From contig JAAGZO010001050.1 in NCBI GenBank assembly GCA_024206195.1, positions 1 through 48,697 on the forward strand: 48,697 bases of DNA, in the 5' to 3' direction. The stretch is from a bacterium (lineage in GTDB: Archaea; Nanoarchaeota; Nanoarchaeia; Woesearchaeales; UBA10216). Shown here in pieces: positions 23,759-32,370 of the stretch (the first letter of the stretch is position 1; each line of letters begins with the position of its first letter). The position numbers and the translations under genes were made by a program. The notes beneath the pieces are model-generated. The model did not search any database and was not told the DNA's origin. It saw nothing but the letters and a program-made list of their open reading frames with translations.

Positions 23759-26562
23759 ATTGTAAAACAGAATTCACTTTCAAAAAAGTATATGGCCATT
23801 TGGATAAGGTAGCAGAGAAGTGTGCCCAGACTGGTGAATGGGGTGGCATGGCTGATCTTGGAAATACTTTTGGCCATATAAGATGGAAGAAGGCTTGTGA
23901 GAAAGCAGGCATAAAACCTATATATGGGGTACAACTTCCTGTTACAGAAAGTTTACAGAGAGATGTAAGAAGATATCCATACAATTGGATGACCTTTATA
24001 GCAAAGAATAATCAGGGCTTACAAGAAGTATATGAACTTGTAGATTTATCTCATCAACAATTTTACTACAGACAAAGAATTACTTATGACCAGATAAATG
24101 ATACAAGTGATAATATTTATATCTTCAGTGGAGTTGCTCCAAGATGGGATCTGATAGAAAGAGAGGTGCTAAAAGAAGTTGGTCCACATACCCCTATTTA
24201 TCAAAGAAAGATGCATCCAGGATATACTCCAATAGCAACTATAGATAATTATTATGTAAATACTGAAGATAAAATTGTTTATGAACCATTTGCTGATGAA
24301 AGACAAAGAGAAAGAAAAACATATATGATGCATATTCCTACAGAGAAGGAGTGGGCATCACAATTGATAGGACAAGGTTCTGCTATCCACAATTTGAAAG
24401 TAATTGGAGAAGAATGTAATGTTGAAATTCCAACAGCACCTATGGTTACTTATATTGGAGATGATGATATTGAAGATTGGTGTAAACAAGGAGCTGAAGA
24501 AAGAGGTATACAGCTATCATTAGAGCCATACAAAAGTAGATATGAAAGAGAAATGAAGTTGATTAAAGAAAAAGATTATGTGGATTATTTTCTTGTAGTT
24601 GCTGATTTGATAAGGTATGCCAAAACTAAAATGGCAGTTGGTCCATCTCGTGGATCTTCTGCTGGTAGTCTTGTATGTTACTTAATGAAGATAACTGAAA
24701 TTGATCCAATTGAATATGATCTATACTTTGAAAGGTTTATTGATATCAATAGGTTTGATCTTCCAGATATAGATATTGATTTTCAAGATGAGAAGAGACA
24801 TCTTTGTTTGAAGTACTTACAAAAGAAGTATGGAAAAGAGTGTGTTGCTCAGATTGGAAATATAAGTAAAATGAAACCAAAATCTGCAATTACAAGATTT
24901 GCTCAAGCACTATGCATACCGCTTGATGATGTTCAGGAAGTAAAGGATGCTATGATTGAGCGTTCTGGAGGTGATGCTAGAGCAAATTTGAGGATGGAAG
25001 ATACTTTGAGAGATTCTGAGGTTGGAAAAAGATTCATAGAAAATTATCCAAATATGGAAAATGTAACCAAGATTGAATCTCATGCATCTCATACAGGTGT
25101 ACACGCTGCTGGCATACTTGTCTGTAATGAGCCCATTACTAACTTTTGTGGGATCAATAGCAGGGATAAGAAAAGAATAGCAATGCTAGATAAGAAGGAT
25201 GCAGAGGCAATTGATCTTTTAAAAATAGATGCTTTGGGATTAAGAACACTTGCAGTTATAGCATCTGTATGTGATCAGATAGATAAGCCGTATGATTGGA
25301 TGTATGAGATACCCACAGATGATCCAGGAGCTTATAAGGTATTCAATGATCAGAGATTCAGCGGAATATTTCAATTTGAAGGCCCAGCAGTTAGAGGATT
25401 GGCCAAGCAAATGCCAATAGAGAATATGGAGGATGTAGCAGCATTGGGTGCTCTTGGCAGGCCTGGCCCACTTATGTCTGGAGGTGCTAATGATTTTATT
25501 AAGTATAGAACAGGAAAAGAAAAAATCAAATACTTAGCAAATCATCAAAGCGTAATAGATGCAACAGAAGGTACTTATGGCACTATTATATATCAAGAAC
25601 AAATGCTAGCAATTGGTAGAGGATATGGAAAATTAACATGGAAAGATACAAGTGCTATGAGAAGGGCTATGTCCAAAAGTCTTGGAGATGAGTTCTTTGA
25701 TACATTCAAAAAGAAATTTATAGCAGGAGCAGAATCATTAGGCAGACCTGTAGAGGAAGCAGAGCAAGTATGGAAATCTCTTCACTCTTTTGGATCTTGG
25801 TCTTTTAATAAGTCTCATGCTGTATCTTATGGACTTGTATCTTACTTATGTGCTTATTTGAAAGCCCACTATCCAATGGAGTTTACAGTTGCTTGTCTAA
25901 ACAATTCTAAAAATGATCAATCTGCTATCAAGATATTAAGAGATGCAGTTGAAGTAGAAGGGGTTGAATATGTATATTTGGATAAAGATATTTCTGTTCA
26001 AAATTGGTCAGTATATGAAGGAAAATTATATGGAGGACTAAAGACAATACATGGTATAGGCCCAGCAGCAGCCAATAAGATTGTTAAATTTAGAAGAGAA
26101 GGAATTGAGCTTCCAAAAGGGATAAACAAGAAACTGAATGAAGGAGTAAGTGCATTCAAATACTTATACCCTGGAAAAGAAGTTTATGGAGATTACTATA
26201 CAGATCCAAAATCTCATGGACTGAATAATAAAGTATCTCATATAAAAGATACAGAAGGTGATGGAAAATTTACTATCATTGGATGTATTATTAAAAAGAA
26301 TTCCAGAGATGCTAATGAGCCTGGATTTGTAAGTAAGCGTGGAGGCAAGTACCAGAAGGGTCCAACTACTTGGCTAAACATAACTATTGAAGATGATACA
26401 GATTCTATTATGTGTAAAATTTCAATTAGTGATTATGAGAAATTAGGAAAGGAGATTGCTGAAACAGGCAAGGAGGACAAAGATTGGTATATGGTTTATG
26501 GAAATAAAATTAATGGATGGAGTTTACTTTTTGTTCAAAACATAAGGAGGATAACAAGATGA
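23749..26562 (+). CDS. C-family DNA polymerase (DnaE-like, Pol III alpha)
   Basis: This 937-aa protein has a short, apparently degenerate PHP-like N-terminus, the palm with GPSRGSSAGS and the catalytic PDIDIDF near residues 338-345. The fingers region has GRPGPLMSGG and YGTIIYQEQ, then FNKSHAVSYGLVSYLCAY, and a C-terminal OB-like part. It is shorter than bacterial DnaE (about 1,160 aa). I chose ATG 23749 (GGAG eight bases before). ATG 23755, overlapping the exonuclease stop, and ATG 23728 are alternatives. It is the replicative polymerase and is coupled to its proofreading exonuclease. Confidence 0.93.
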   Translation: MWMNCKTEFTFKKVYGHLDKVAEKCAQTGEWGGMADLGNTFGHIRWKKACEKAGIKPIYGVQLPVTESLQRDVRRYPYNWMTFIAKNNQGLQEVYELVDLSHQQFYYRQRITYDQINDTSDNIYIFSGVAPRWDLIEREVLKEVGPHTPIYQRKMHPGYTPIATIDNYYVNTEDKIVYEPFADERQRERKTYMMHIPTEKEWASQLIGQGSAIHNLKVIGEECNVEIPTAPMVTYIGDDDIEDWCKQGAEERGIQLSLEPYKSRYEREMKLIKEKDYVDYFLVVADLIRYAKTKMAVGPSRGSSAGSLVCYLMKITEIDPIEYDLYFERFIDINRFDLPDIDIDFQDEKRHLCLKYLQKKYGKECVAQIGNISKMKPKSAITRFAQALCIPLDDVQEVKDAMIERSGGDARANLRMEDTLRDSEVGKRFIENYPNMENVTKIESHASHTGVHAAGILVCNEPITNFCGINSRDKKRIAMLDKKDAEAIDLLKIDALGLRTLAVIASVCDQIDKPYDWMYEIPTDDPGAYKVFNDQRFSGIFQFEGPAVRGLAKQMPIENMEDVAALGALGRPGPLMSGGANDFIKYRTGKEKIKYLANHQSVIDATEGTYGTIIYQEQMLAIGRGYGKLTWKDTSAMRRAMSKSLGDEFFDTFKKKFIAGAESLGRPVEEAEQVWKSLHSFGSWSFNKSHAVSYGLVSYLCAYLKAHYPMEFTVACLNNSKNDQSAIKILRDAVEVEGVEYVYLDKDISVQNWSVYEGKLYGGLKTIHGIGPAAANKIVKFRREGIELPKGINKKLNEGVSAFKYLYPGKEVYGDYYTDPKSHGLNNKVSHIKDTEGDGKFTIIGCIIKKNSRDANEPGFVSKRGGKYQKGPTTWLNITIEDDTDSIMCKISISDYEKLGKEIAETGKEDKDWYMVYGNKINGWSLLFVQNIRRITR

Positions 26563-27860
26563 GTAGTCAAGAAATATTACAAATGTTAGATAACATAGAC
26601 AAATCAAAACCCAGTGTAAAAATAGTATTACTATCAGATTATGCAACAAATATACAGCATATATTGTATTATGCATGCAATCCTTTTCTCAAGTACCATA
26701 TTACTCCACCTGATTTAGAAGGTACAGAAGGTGGATTGGAGTGGCAAGAAGAGCATCAGGATATACTTTTAAGATTGTCTGGTAGACACTTGACTGGACA
26801 AGCTGCTGTAGAACAATTATCTGATCTCATAGTAAGTAGTAATCCAAGTACAGCTGAATTACTTAAAAGAGTAATCAATAAAGATTTGAAAATTGGAGCT
26901 GGAGTAAAAACTATTAATAAAGCAATTCCAAATCTCATTCCTTATTCAAAAGAAGGAAGAACAGAAAAGCCAGCAATTATGTTAGTAAAAACATTCAGAC
27001 CTGAAAAAGCAGAGTATCCGCTAATCTGTGCGAACAAGAAGGATGGAGTCAGGGGCAGAACTATAGATAAGAAATTGTTTACCAGAAGTAATCACAAAGT
27101 CATAGGGTTGGAGCATATTGAGAATAATATCCATTTATATGATTTTGAATTGGATGGAGAGATAATGATACCAGGCCATGGCTTTGATTCTGCATCTGGA
27201 TTAGTAAGGAACCATGATTCAATACCTAAAGCAGTTTACTGGATATTTGATTGTCCTAGCCACCCTGGGAATAAAGAAGAAAGATATCAATTTTTGGTAG
27301 ACAACATAACAGAAAGTGATTGTGTAAGGATCATTCCTCATTTTATTGCAGTTGATGAAGAAAGTTTAATGGGCTTTTATGAAGATGCATTATCAGAAGG
27401 TGATGAAGGATTAGTTGTATACACTGTTGATCATGAGTACAGGGATGCCAGAAGTTATGATTGGTGTAGACTAGTGCCAAAGAAAACAGCAGATTGCAAG
27501 TGTATAGGATTTTATGAAGGAAAAAAGAAAATGGAAGGTACATTGGGTGGCATAACTGTTTCTTATAAAGGTCATGAAGTAGGAGTGGGGTCAGGGTTTT
27601 CAGAGGTTTTCAATAAAAAACAGGCTCTGAGGACAGCTGAGGCAGCTGTAAAAAAGGGTGCCCCTTCTCTTACTATAGCCTATAAAAGAGAGGAAGAAGT
27701 CTTTTTTAAGAAAATGAGATCAGAAATCTGGGAAAATAAATTTAAGTATTTGAACAAAATTGCTGTGATAGAGTTTAAAGAAGAGACCAAAAAAGGATCA
27801 ATGAGACAGCCAATATTCAAAGGCTGGAGAGAAGACAAGACAGAGGAAAATTATGAGTAG
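26559..27860 (+). CDS. ATP-dependent DNA ligase
   Basis: The ATG at 26559 has AAGGAGGATAACAAG upstream and an ATGA overlap with the polymerase stop. In the 433-aa protein, motif I is K160-K-D-G-V-R with K160 as the AMP-accepting lysine. Motif III is FELDGEI, motif IV DEGLVVY and motif V VPKKTADCKCIGF, with an OB-fold (GTLGGITVSYKGHEVGVGSGF) after it. It seals nicks in phage replication and recombination. Confidence 0.92.
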   Translation: MSSQEILQMLDNIDKSKPSVKIVLLSDYATNIQHILYYACNPFLKYHITPPDLEGTEGGLEWQEEHQDILLRLSGRHLTGQAAVEQLSDLIVSSNPSTAELLKRVINKDLKIGAGVKTINKAIPNLIPYSKEGRTEKPAIMLVKTFRPEKAEYPLICANKKDGVRGRTIDKKLFTRSNHKVIGLEHIENNIHLYDFELDGEIMIPGHGFDSASGLVRNHDSIPKAVYWIFDCPSHPGNKEERYQFLVDNITESDCVRIIPHFIAVDEESLMGFYEDALSEGDEGLVVYTVDHEYRDARSYDWCRLVPKKTADCKCIGFYEGKKKMEGTLGGITVSYKGHEVGVGSGFSEVFNKKQALRTAEAAVKKGAPSLTIAYKREEEVFFKKMRSEIWENKFKYLNKIAVIEFKEETKKGSMRQPIFKGWREDKTEENYE

Positions 27861-28377
27861 ATATAGAATTGGAATTGATCCAGGAAAGAAAGGTGGGATT
27901 GCTATTGTAAGTGAAGATACCATAGTGCTACATAGAATGCCCACCAAAGATCAACCCTTTGCTAAAGCAAAAAAAGTAATGAAGAAAGATAAGGAAACTG
28001 GAAGGAAAAAGTGGACAGGCAAGTATAAGACCAAGCAGATGATTGATAATAGAGGTGTTGCCCGTATCATTGCTCCTTATAGAAGTCTGATTCAGAAATC
28101 TACTCTTGAAGCTGTTCATGCTAATCCTCATGATGGAGTAGTAGGATCATTTGAATTTGGAGGTACATTTTATAGTATCATTTCTATTTTTGAAATAATG
28201 GATATAGAATTGAGCTATGTTACTCCACAAGTATGGAAGCAGAAGTGGGGATTAATTGGACAGGAAAAAGATGTATCTAGACAATTGGTTCTGAGGATGT
28301 ATCCTGATCTTGCTGATAGTCTGAAATATAAAGTGGATGGAGGAAAGGCAGAGGCATTACTTATATCAATGATGTAA
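27853..28377 (+). CDS. RuvC-like Holliday-junction resolvase
   Basis: This 174-aa RNase H-fold nuclease begins MSRYRIGIDPG (D9). It has LEAVHANPHDG with E86 and ends with KVDGGKAEALLISMM, the usual place of the last acidic pair. It resembles bacterial and phage RuvC proteins that cut four-way junctions before packaging. It overlaps the ligase gene by 8 bp and is the last rightward gene before the shared terminator. Confidence 0.85.
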   Translation: MSRYRIGIDPGKKGGIAIVSEDTIVLHRMPTKDQPFAKAKKVMKKDKETGRKKWTGKYKTKQMIDNRGVARIIAPYRSLIQKSTLEAVHANPHDGVVGSFEFGGTFYSIISIFEIMDIELSYVTPQVWKQKWGLIGQEKDVSRQLVLRMYPDLADSLKYKVDGGKAEALLISMM

Positions 28378-28385
28378 AATAAAAA

Positions 28386-28403
28386 GCCCCTCAAGTGAGG
28401 GGC
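28386..28403. terminator. Bidirectional intrinsic terminator between convergent operons
   Basis: GCCCCTC (28386-28392), loop AAGT and GAGGGGC (28397-28403), with AAAAA before and ATTTTTATT after, so each strand ends in a U-run. It lies 8 bp past the rightward resolvase stop and 7 bp past the leftward 55-aa gene. Confidence 0.9.
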
Positions 28404-28410
28404 ATTTTTA

Positions 28411-28578
28411 TTATTTATTTTTTTCTATACCTTGTCGCATAAAGATGGTCATAAGTAATGCAAACCCTGCCTGAATTGCTTGGCCCACTTCCATATCACC
28501 AGTAAGTACTGCTCCCACAGTAGTCACTAATCCAACAATAGCGGTTACTGTTGTTTTCTGTTTAAGTAATTCTTTCAT
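28411..28578 (-). CDS. Small membrane protein, holin-like, 55 aa
   Basis: ATG at 28578 after GGAGGGATAT, TAA at 28411. It begins MKELLKQKTTVTAIVGLV and has two hydrophobic stretches (TAIVGLVTTVGAVLTG and IQAGFALLMTIFM) split by a short acidic turn, ending in a charged tail. It follows the endolysin gene and is the last late gene. A holin or related lysis-timing role is likely by position and shape, not proven. Confidence 0.65.
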   Translation of the reverse strand: MKELLKQKTTVTAIVGLVTTVGAVLTGDMEVGQAIQAGFALLMTIFMRQGIEKNK

Positions 28579-28997
28579 ATATCCCTCCTTTTAGTTTTAT
28601 CATTTCTGTACTTCCTGCTTCTAACATCCATATGAACCCTATTGACATACTTAATTACTCCAAACTTATCTGGATAAGTAGTATCATAATAGTCATATAC
28701 TATATTGGGGTTCACTTGAATCCACTTGCCATTTCTATTCCTGTAATACACTTTGTGATCAACAGCTTTTCCTTTGATATGGAATGAATTTTTTGATGCT
28801 CCATCTGTCTGAGCATTATGCTCTTGGCATCTATTTGGCCCAGTAATAACAATCTTGATAGGTGTTTTATATTCCTTTCTGAAATAAGTATGGGCCTTTT
28901 CTAGTGTATCCAAAAGCTCCCAGTCTACAGTATTAAAGCCACAACCACACTCACATTCAAATTCATATCTACTGAAATGTTCTGTTAAATTTCCCAT
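28575..28997 (-). CDS. M15-family peptidase endolysin
   Basis: This 140-aa protein has the zinc site SFHIKGKAVD (H73, D80) and VHMDV (H122, with D124 nearby), as in small D-Ala-D-Ala carboxypeptidase or L-Ala-D-Glu endopeptidase endolysins. It has no signal peptide, so export needs a holin. It sits between two small membrane-protein genes, forming a lysis cassette. It would cut peptidoglycan cross-links at lysis. Confidence 0.85.
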   Translation of the reverse strand: MGNLTEHFSRYEFECECGCGFNTVDWELLDTLEKAHTYFRKEYKTPIKIVITGPNRCQEHNAQTDGASKNSFHIKGKAVDHKVYYRNRNGKWIQVNPNIVYDYYDTTYPDKFGVIKYVNRVHMDVRSRKYRNDKTKRRDI

Positions 28998-29218
28998 TAA
29001 GGGCCAACCCCTTTAAAAAATCCTGATTGTACCCAATGTGCAACAGCACCTCCCATTAATCCTGTGATACCTATAATGACAGTATTGATATATTTCATCT
29101 TCTGTAACTTCCTTTGATTCTCAAGCACCATTGCAAACAAACTATATTGGACACCACGTGCTTCTTTTGGTGCCATATTCATAAAATCATTTTTATCTAT
29201 CCCAGGAATTGAAGGCAT
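28997..29218 (-). CDS. Single-pass membrane protein, 73 aa (holin or spanin candidate)
   Basis: An N-terminal soluble part with a helix (QRKLQKMKY) is followed by one hydrophobic segment at about residues 42-63 (INTVIIGITGLMGGAVAHWV) and a short tail. It sits directly before the endolysin gene. AAAAAGGAAAGTAA precedes the ATG. One of this protein and the 55-aa protein is probably the holin; which one cannot be told. Confidence 0.6.
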   Translation of the reverse strand: MPSIPGIDKNDFMNMAPKEARGVQYSLFAMVLENQRKLQKMKYINTVIIGITGLMGGAVAHWVQSGFFKGVGP

Positions 29219-29566
29219 TTACTTTCCTTTTTTTATAGGTTTCTTTTTTGAAACTGGTTTCTTAACTGACTTTTTCTTTTTCCTTTTGGCCATTTCTTTA
29301 TCAAATGCTTTATCAAAGTCTTGTAAATCTTTGATAAGTATAATAGCATTATTCTGAGATGAAGTAAGTATTTTCATACCATTTTTAATATCTGCTAATG
29401 TATTCTTCATGTCAGCAGCAGTGATAGGTAATACCATATCAGGTAAATCTTTACCATCTAAATCTATCTGTTTTATTATTGCTACTGTTTCACCTTCTGG
29501 GGTTTTCTTAAATTTTATCTCACCCCTTTTCTTCATAATTGCATACTGCGTGATATCTAGTGACAT
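29219..29566 (-). CDS. Lys-tailed protein, 115 aa, unknown
   Basis: The core (AIIKQIDLDGKDLPDMVLPITAADMKNTLADIKNGMKIL) resembles the core of the next upstream gene (AIITTKAFDHNGEEVDPTVQ...STKLASIQKMIDML), so the two look like paralogues. The last 25 residues are nearly all Lys. AAAGGAGGATTGAT precedes the ATG. Position after a fibre gene suggests a fibre-assembly or virion role; this is inference. Confidence 0.65.
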   Translation of the reverse strand: MSLDITQYAIMKKRGEIKFKKTPEGETVAIIKQIDLDGKDLPDMVLPITAADMKNTLADIKNGMKILTSSQNNAIILIKDLQDFDKAFDKEMAKRKKKKSVKKPVSKKKPIKKGK

Positions 29567-29636
29567 ATCAATCCTCCTTTAAATTTTTATAATACTTACT
29601 ATACTATAAAAAAATAAAAAAAGATACTATTTTCAA

Positions 29637-29906
29637 TTACTTATCTTCACAAGCAGTTACAATATCCGCTTTCAACTCTTCCAAATCTGCTTTCTCTGCT
29701 TCAAGCATATCAATCATCTTTTGTATAGATGCCAGTTTTGTACTTATGTAATCCTCAGAAATAGATTGTACTGTTGGATCAACTTCTTCTCCATTATGAT
29801 CAAATGCTTTTGTAGTAATAATTGCTGTATTTTCTTTTTCTTTAACTGGAACAATACTTACAATTGTTCCTTTTTCTTTTTTGTCTTTGTAATTTCTGCT
29901 TAACAT
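29637..29906 (-). CDS. Small protein following the S74 fibre, 89 aa
   Basis: A short beta part (KGTIVSIVPVKEKENTAIITTKAF) is followed by a long amphipathic helix (LASIQKMIDMLEAEKADLEELKADI). It starts 11 bp after the fibre gene with AAGGAGATAAAA. It may be a fibre chaperone or a small capping protein. Related in its core to the 115-aa neighbour. Confidence 0.6.
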   Translation of the reverse strand: MLSRNYKDKKEKGTIVSIVPVKEKENTAIITTKAFDHNGEEVDPTVQSISEDYISTKLASIQKMIDMLEAEKADLEELKADIVTACEDK

Positions 29907-29916
29907 TTTTATCTCC

Positions 29917-31785
29917 TTATAACATTAATGTTGATTCTAATCTTTCCAATCTTTCTTCCAAATCATCTATTCTTTTTTGTGACTCTAAATCTTTTTCATG
30001 CAACTCTTGAACTTTATGAATTAAACCTGTTGTTGTATCTGCTCCATAGCTCACTGATCTACAAGTCTTTCCATCCTTTTCATAGTTGACCATATTTTTA
30101 TATATGGATTCACAATCTTCAGCAATAAGTCCTAGTTCAAGAATACTTGTTCCTATTCTATTGAAATATGCAGGCTTTAAGTTTAGTATGAAATCAGAAT
30201 TTATATCATCATAATTAATATTTTCTTTAAATCTTTTTGAAGATGAATCAATTACTAAGTTTCCACTACCATCAATCATCAACGCTGTTGTTGAGCCTGT
30301 ATTTGCCAAGTTTGGAAGAGTAACTTGACCCGTAGAAAAATCACCAGATATTAATATATCAATTGCATTTGGTCCATTTGCTAAAATAAATTCCTCAGAA
30401 GTGCTTGAAGTTACTACATTGTTTCCTGCCAAATATCCAATAAAGACATTGCTATCTCCTGTAGTTATTGGAGAAGCTAATCCTGATCCAAGAAAAGTAT
30501 TTGAATATCCAGAAGTAATAGCACCTCCACTATCATTTCCCAAACAAGTATTATTATTCCCTGTCATATATGAACCAGATTGTCTACCAACAGCTACATT
30601 ATTACTACCTGTTGCTGACCATCCTGCTTGTGCACCAAAATATGCATTATTACCTCCTGTATTAAGTTGACCTGCTGAAGTTCCAAAAAAAGCATTGTAG
30701 CCTGTAGTAATATTTACATTTCCTGCTTTCCAACCTACAAATGTATTGGATGCCCCAGAGGTATTGTTTTGACCTGCTTCAAAACCAACAAGAACATTTC
30801 TTGATCCTGTATCCTTTTGTCCAGCACCCATCCCTATGATCACTACTTCAGCAGCACCTACTCCTGTATTGAGTGCTGTTGCTCCAATTACTACAGAAGT
30901 TGCTAAAGCAGTAGCTGCTGTTGCTGCTGTAGATCCAATGATTACATTACTATCTAAAGTAAGAGCAGCAAAACCTGCATATGCTCCAAGTACAGTATTA
31001 TAACCACCTGTCATTCCATACCCAGATGCTTGTCCAACAAAAGTGTTATAAGTAGAAGATACAATATTTGATCCAGAATCTCCACCTATACATACGTTGT
31101 AGTCTCCACCAACAAGACTGAATCCGCTGTTTGTTCCTACAAGTGTATTTAAGTCTCCACCATCAAGTACATTCCCAGAATTATCACCTATACAGACATT
31201 TGAAACTCCAGAATTATTACTAGCACCAGCAATTTTTCCTACATAGACATTAGCTGATCCACCATCTGCTAGCCCTGCTCCCCTACCTATAGAAATGTTT
31301 ATGTGATCTGAAGTATTAAAATCTGTATCAAGTAACCATCTAGCGGATGAAGCATTATATCTCATATAATTCCATCGATTACTATTTATAATTTCACCAC
31401 CAGTAAGAGCACCTCCACCACCTGGAAGTCTAACATCAATAGCTCCTAAGCCACCTACATTAGCAGTACTTGCACCTGTGTTAGAGTTGGCTGTAGTAAA
31501 AGCAGCAAGTTGCCCATCTGTTAAAGAAAGTACATCTGAACCACCATCTAATACATAAGCATTTGCAGCACCTGTATCAGTATAAGAATCACTTTCTTTC
31601 ACTCTTATATCTAAATGATTGATCCACTTATAGACATTATTCATCCAGTAGTTCCATACTTCAGCAGGAGCTTTTTCTGGAACAAGTCCTACATAGATCC
31701 ATCCATCAGTCTGTCGTGATCCTCCTGGAGCAGAAGTATTTGTTTCATTGGTATCCCATAGAGGGAGTGCTGCTGGTTCTGTCAT
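29917..31785 (-). CDS. Tail fibre with YadA-like repeats and S74 chaperone domain
   Basis: In this 622-aa protein, residues 1-150 form an N-terminal attachment part. Residues 160-470 hold a long run of left-handed-helix repeats (NTFVGQASG, NTVLGAYAG, NAFFGTSAG and similar), as in trimeric adhesin heads. The C-terminus is a peptidase S74 domain starting SSKRFKENI and ending in a coiled coil (LHEKDLESQKRIDDLEERLERLES). S74 domains fold the trimer and then cut themselves off. It lies at the end of the baseplate genes, as expected for the main tail fibre. Confidence 0.9.
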   Translation of the reverse strand: MTEPAALPLWDTNETNTSAPGGSRQTDGWIYVGLVPEKAPAEVWNYWMNNVYKWINHLDIRVKESDSYTDTGAANAYVLDGGSDVLSLTDGQLAAFTTANSNTGASTANVGGLGAIDVRLPGGGGALTGGEIINSNRWNYMRYNASSARWLLDTDFNTSDHINISIGRGAGLADGGSANVYVGKIAGASNNSGVSNVCIGDNSGNVLDGGDLNTLVGTNSGFSLVGGDYNVCIGGDSGSNIVSSTYNTFVGQASGYGMTGGYNTVLGAYAGFAALTLDSNVIIGSTAATAATALATSVVIGATALNTGVGAAEVVIIGMGAGQKDTGSRNVLVGFEAGQNNTSGASNTFVGWKAGNVNITTGYNAFFGTSAGQLNTGGNNAYFGAQAGWSATGSNNVAVGRQSGSYMTGNNNTCLGNDSGGAITSGYSNTFLGSGLASPITTGDSNVFIGYLAGNNVVTSSTSEEFILANGPNAIDILISGDFSTGQVTLPNLANTGSTTALMIDGSGNLVIDSSSKRFKENINYDDINSDFILNLKPAYFNRIGTSILELGLIAEDCESIYKNMVNYEKDGKTCRSVSYGADTTTGLIHKVQELHEKDLESQKRIDDLEERLERLESTLML

Positions 31786-31797
31786 ATTATTATCTCC

Positions 31798-32370
31798 TTA
31801 AAGAATTATTGATGCTAAGTTGCCACCAGTTGCTGGGTTAGCTATTGTTCCCATACCCAGTCCTGTGGGATCTTCTGCAAATGACTGAGTAGTTGCTTCA
31901 TCATAGTGGACATACTCAGGATCAATACAGATAAGGTCAGGAAGTAATGTTAATGCAAACACTTCAGTAGCTGTAAGAATTCTAGTAAAAGTGTAAGTTG
32001 GGTATAGTGAAACAATCAATCTATACCAGATACTTGTACTTGGTATCATAAAAGATAAAATATCCAAGGTTTCATCTACAGTCATATTTGTAGAATTTAT
32101 CCTGGCCTTTGCTTTTAAAAACAATCTATAAGGCTCATCACCTAGTGTAACACCTTCAATTATAGGTCTTTCCAAGCCAACAATTACTCCACAGATATCT
32201 AGTTGTACACCTTCTGCTGTACTGATTGCTCTTTCATCCATCAATTCTGTCCCTGATGTTTGAAGCTCATCATACTCTACCAAAAATGCTTCCAAGTAAT
32301 CAATAAACTTTGGAGAATCTTCAAATTGAAATGCTAGTCTATCAATGCCTTTTTCTGTGGGTAATGTCAT
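31798..32370 (-). CDS. Baseplate gpI-like protein (DUF2612 type)
   Basis: The 190-aa protein shows the conserved pattern LDICGVIVGLERP...YRLFLKAKARINSTNMTVDETLDIL, typical of phage DUF2612 tail proteins that join the wedge to the fibre. The C-terminal 40 residues (DPTGLGMGTIANPATGG) are low-complexity and may reach the fibre. It starts in an overlap with the gpJ-like stop and is followed by the fibre gene. Confidence 0.8.
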   Translation of the reverse strand: MTLPTEKGIDRLAFQFEDSPKFIDYLEAFLVEYDELQTSGTELMDERAISTAEGVQLDICGVIVGLERPIIEGVTLGDEPYRLFLKAKARINSTNMTVDETLDILSFMIPSTSIWYRLIVSLYPTYTFTRILTATEVFALTLLPDLICIDPEYVHYDEATTQSFAEDPTGLGMGTIANPATGGNLASIIL

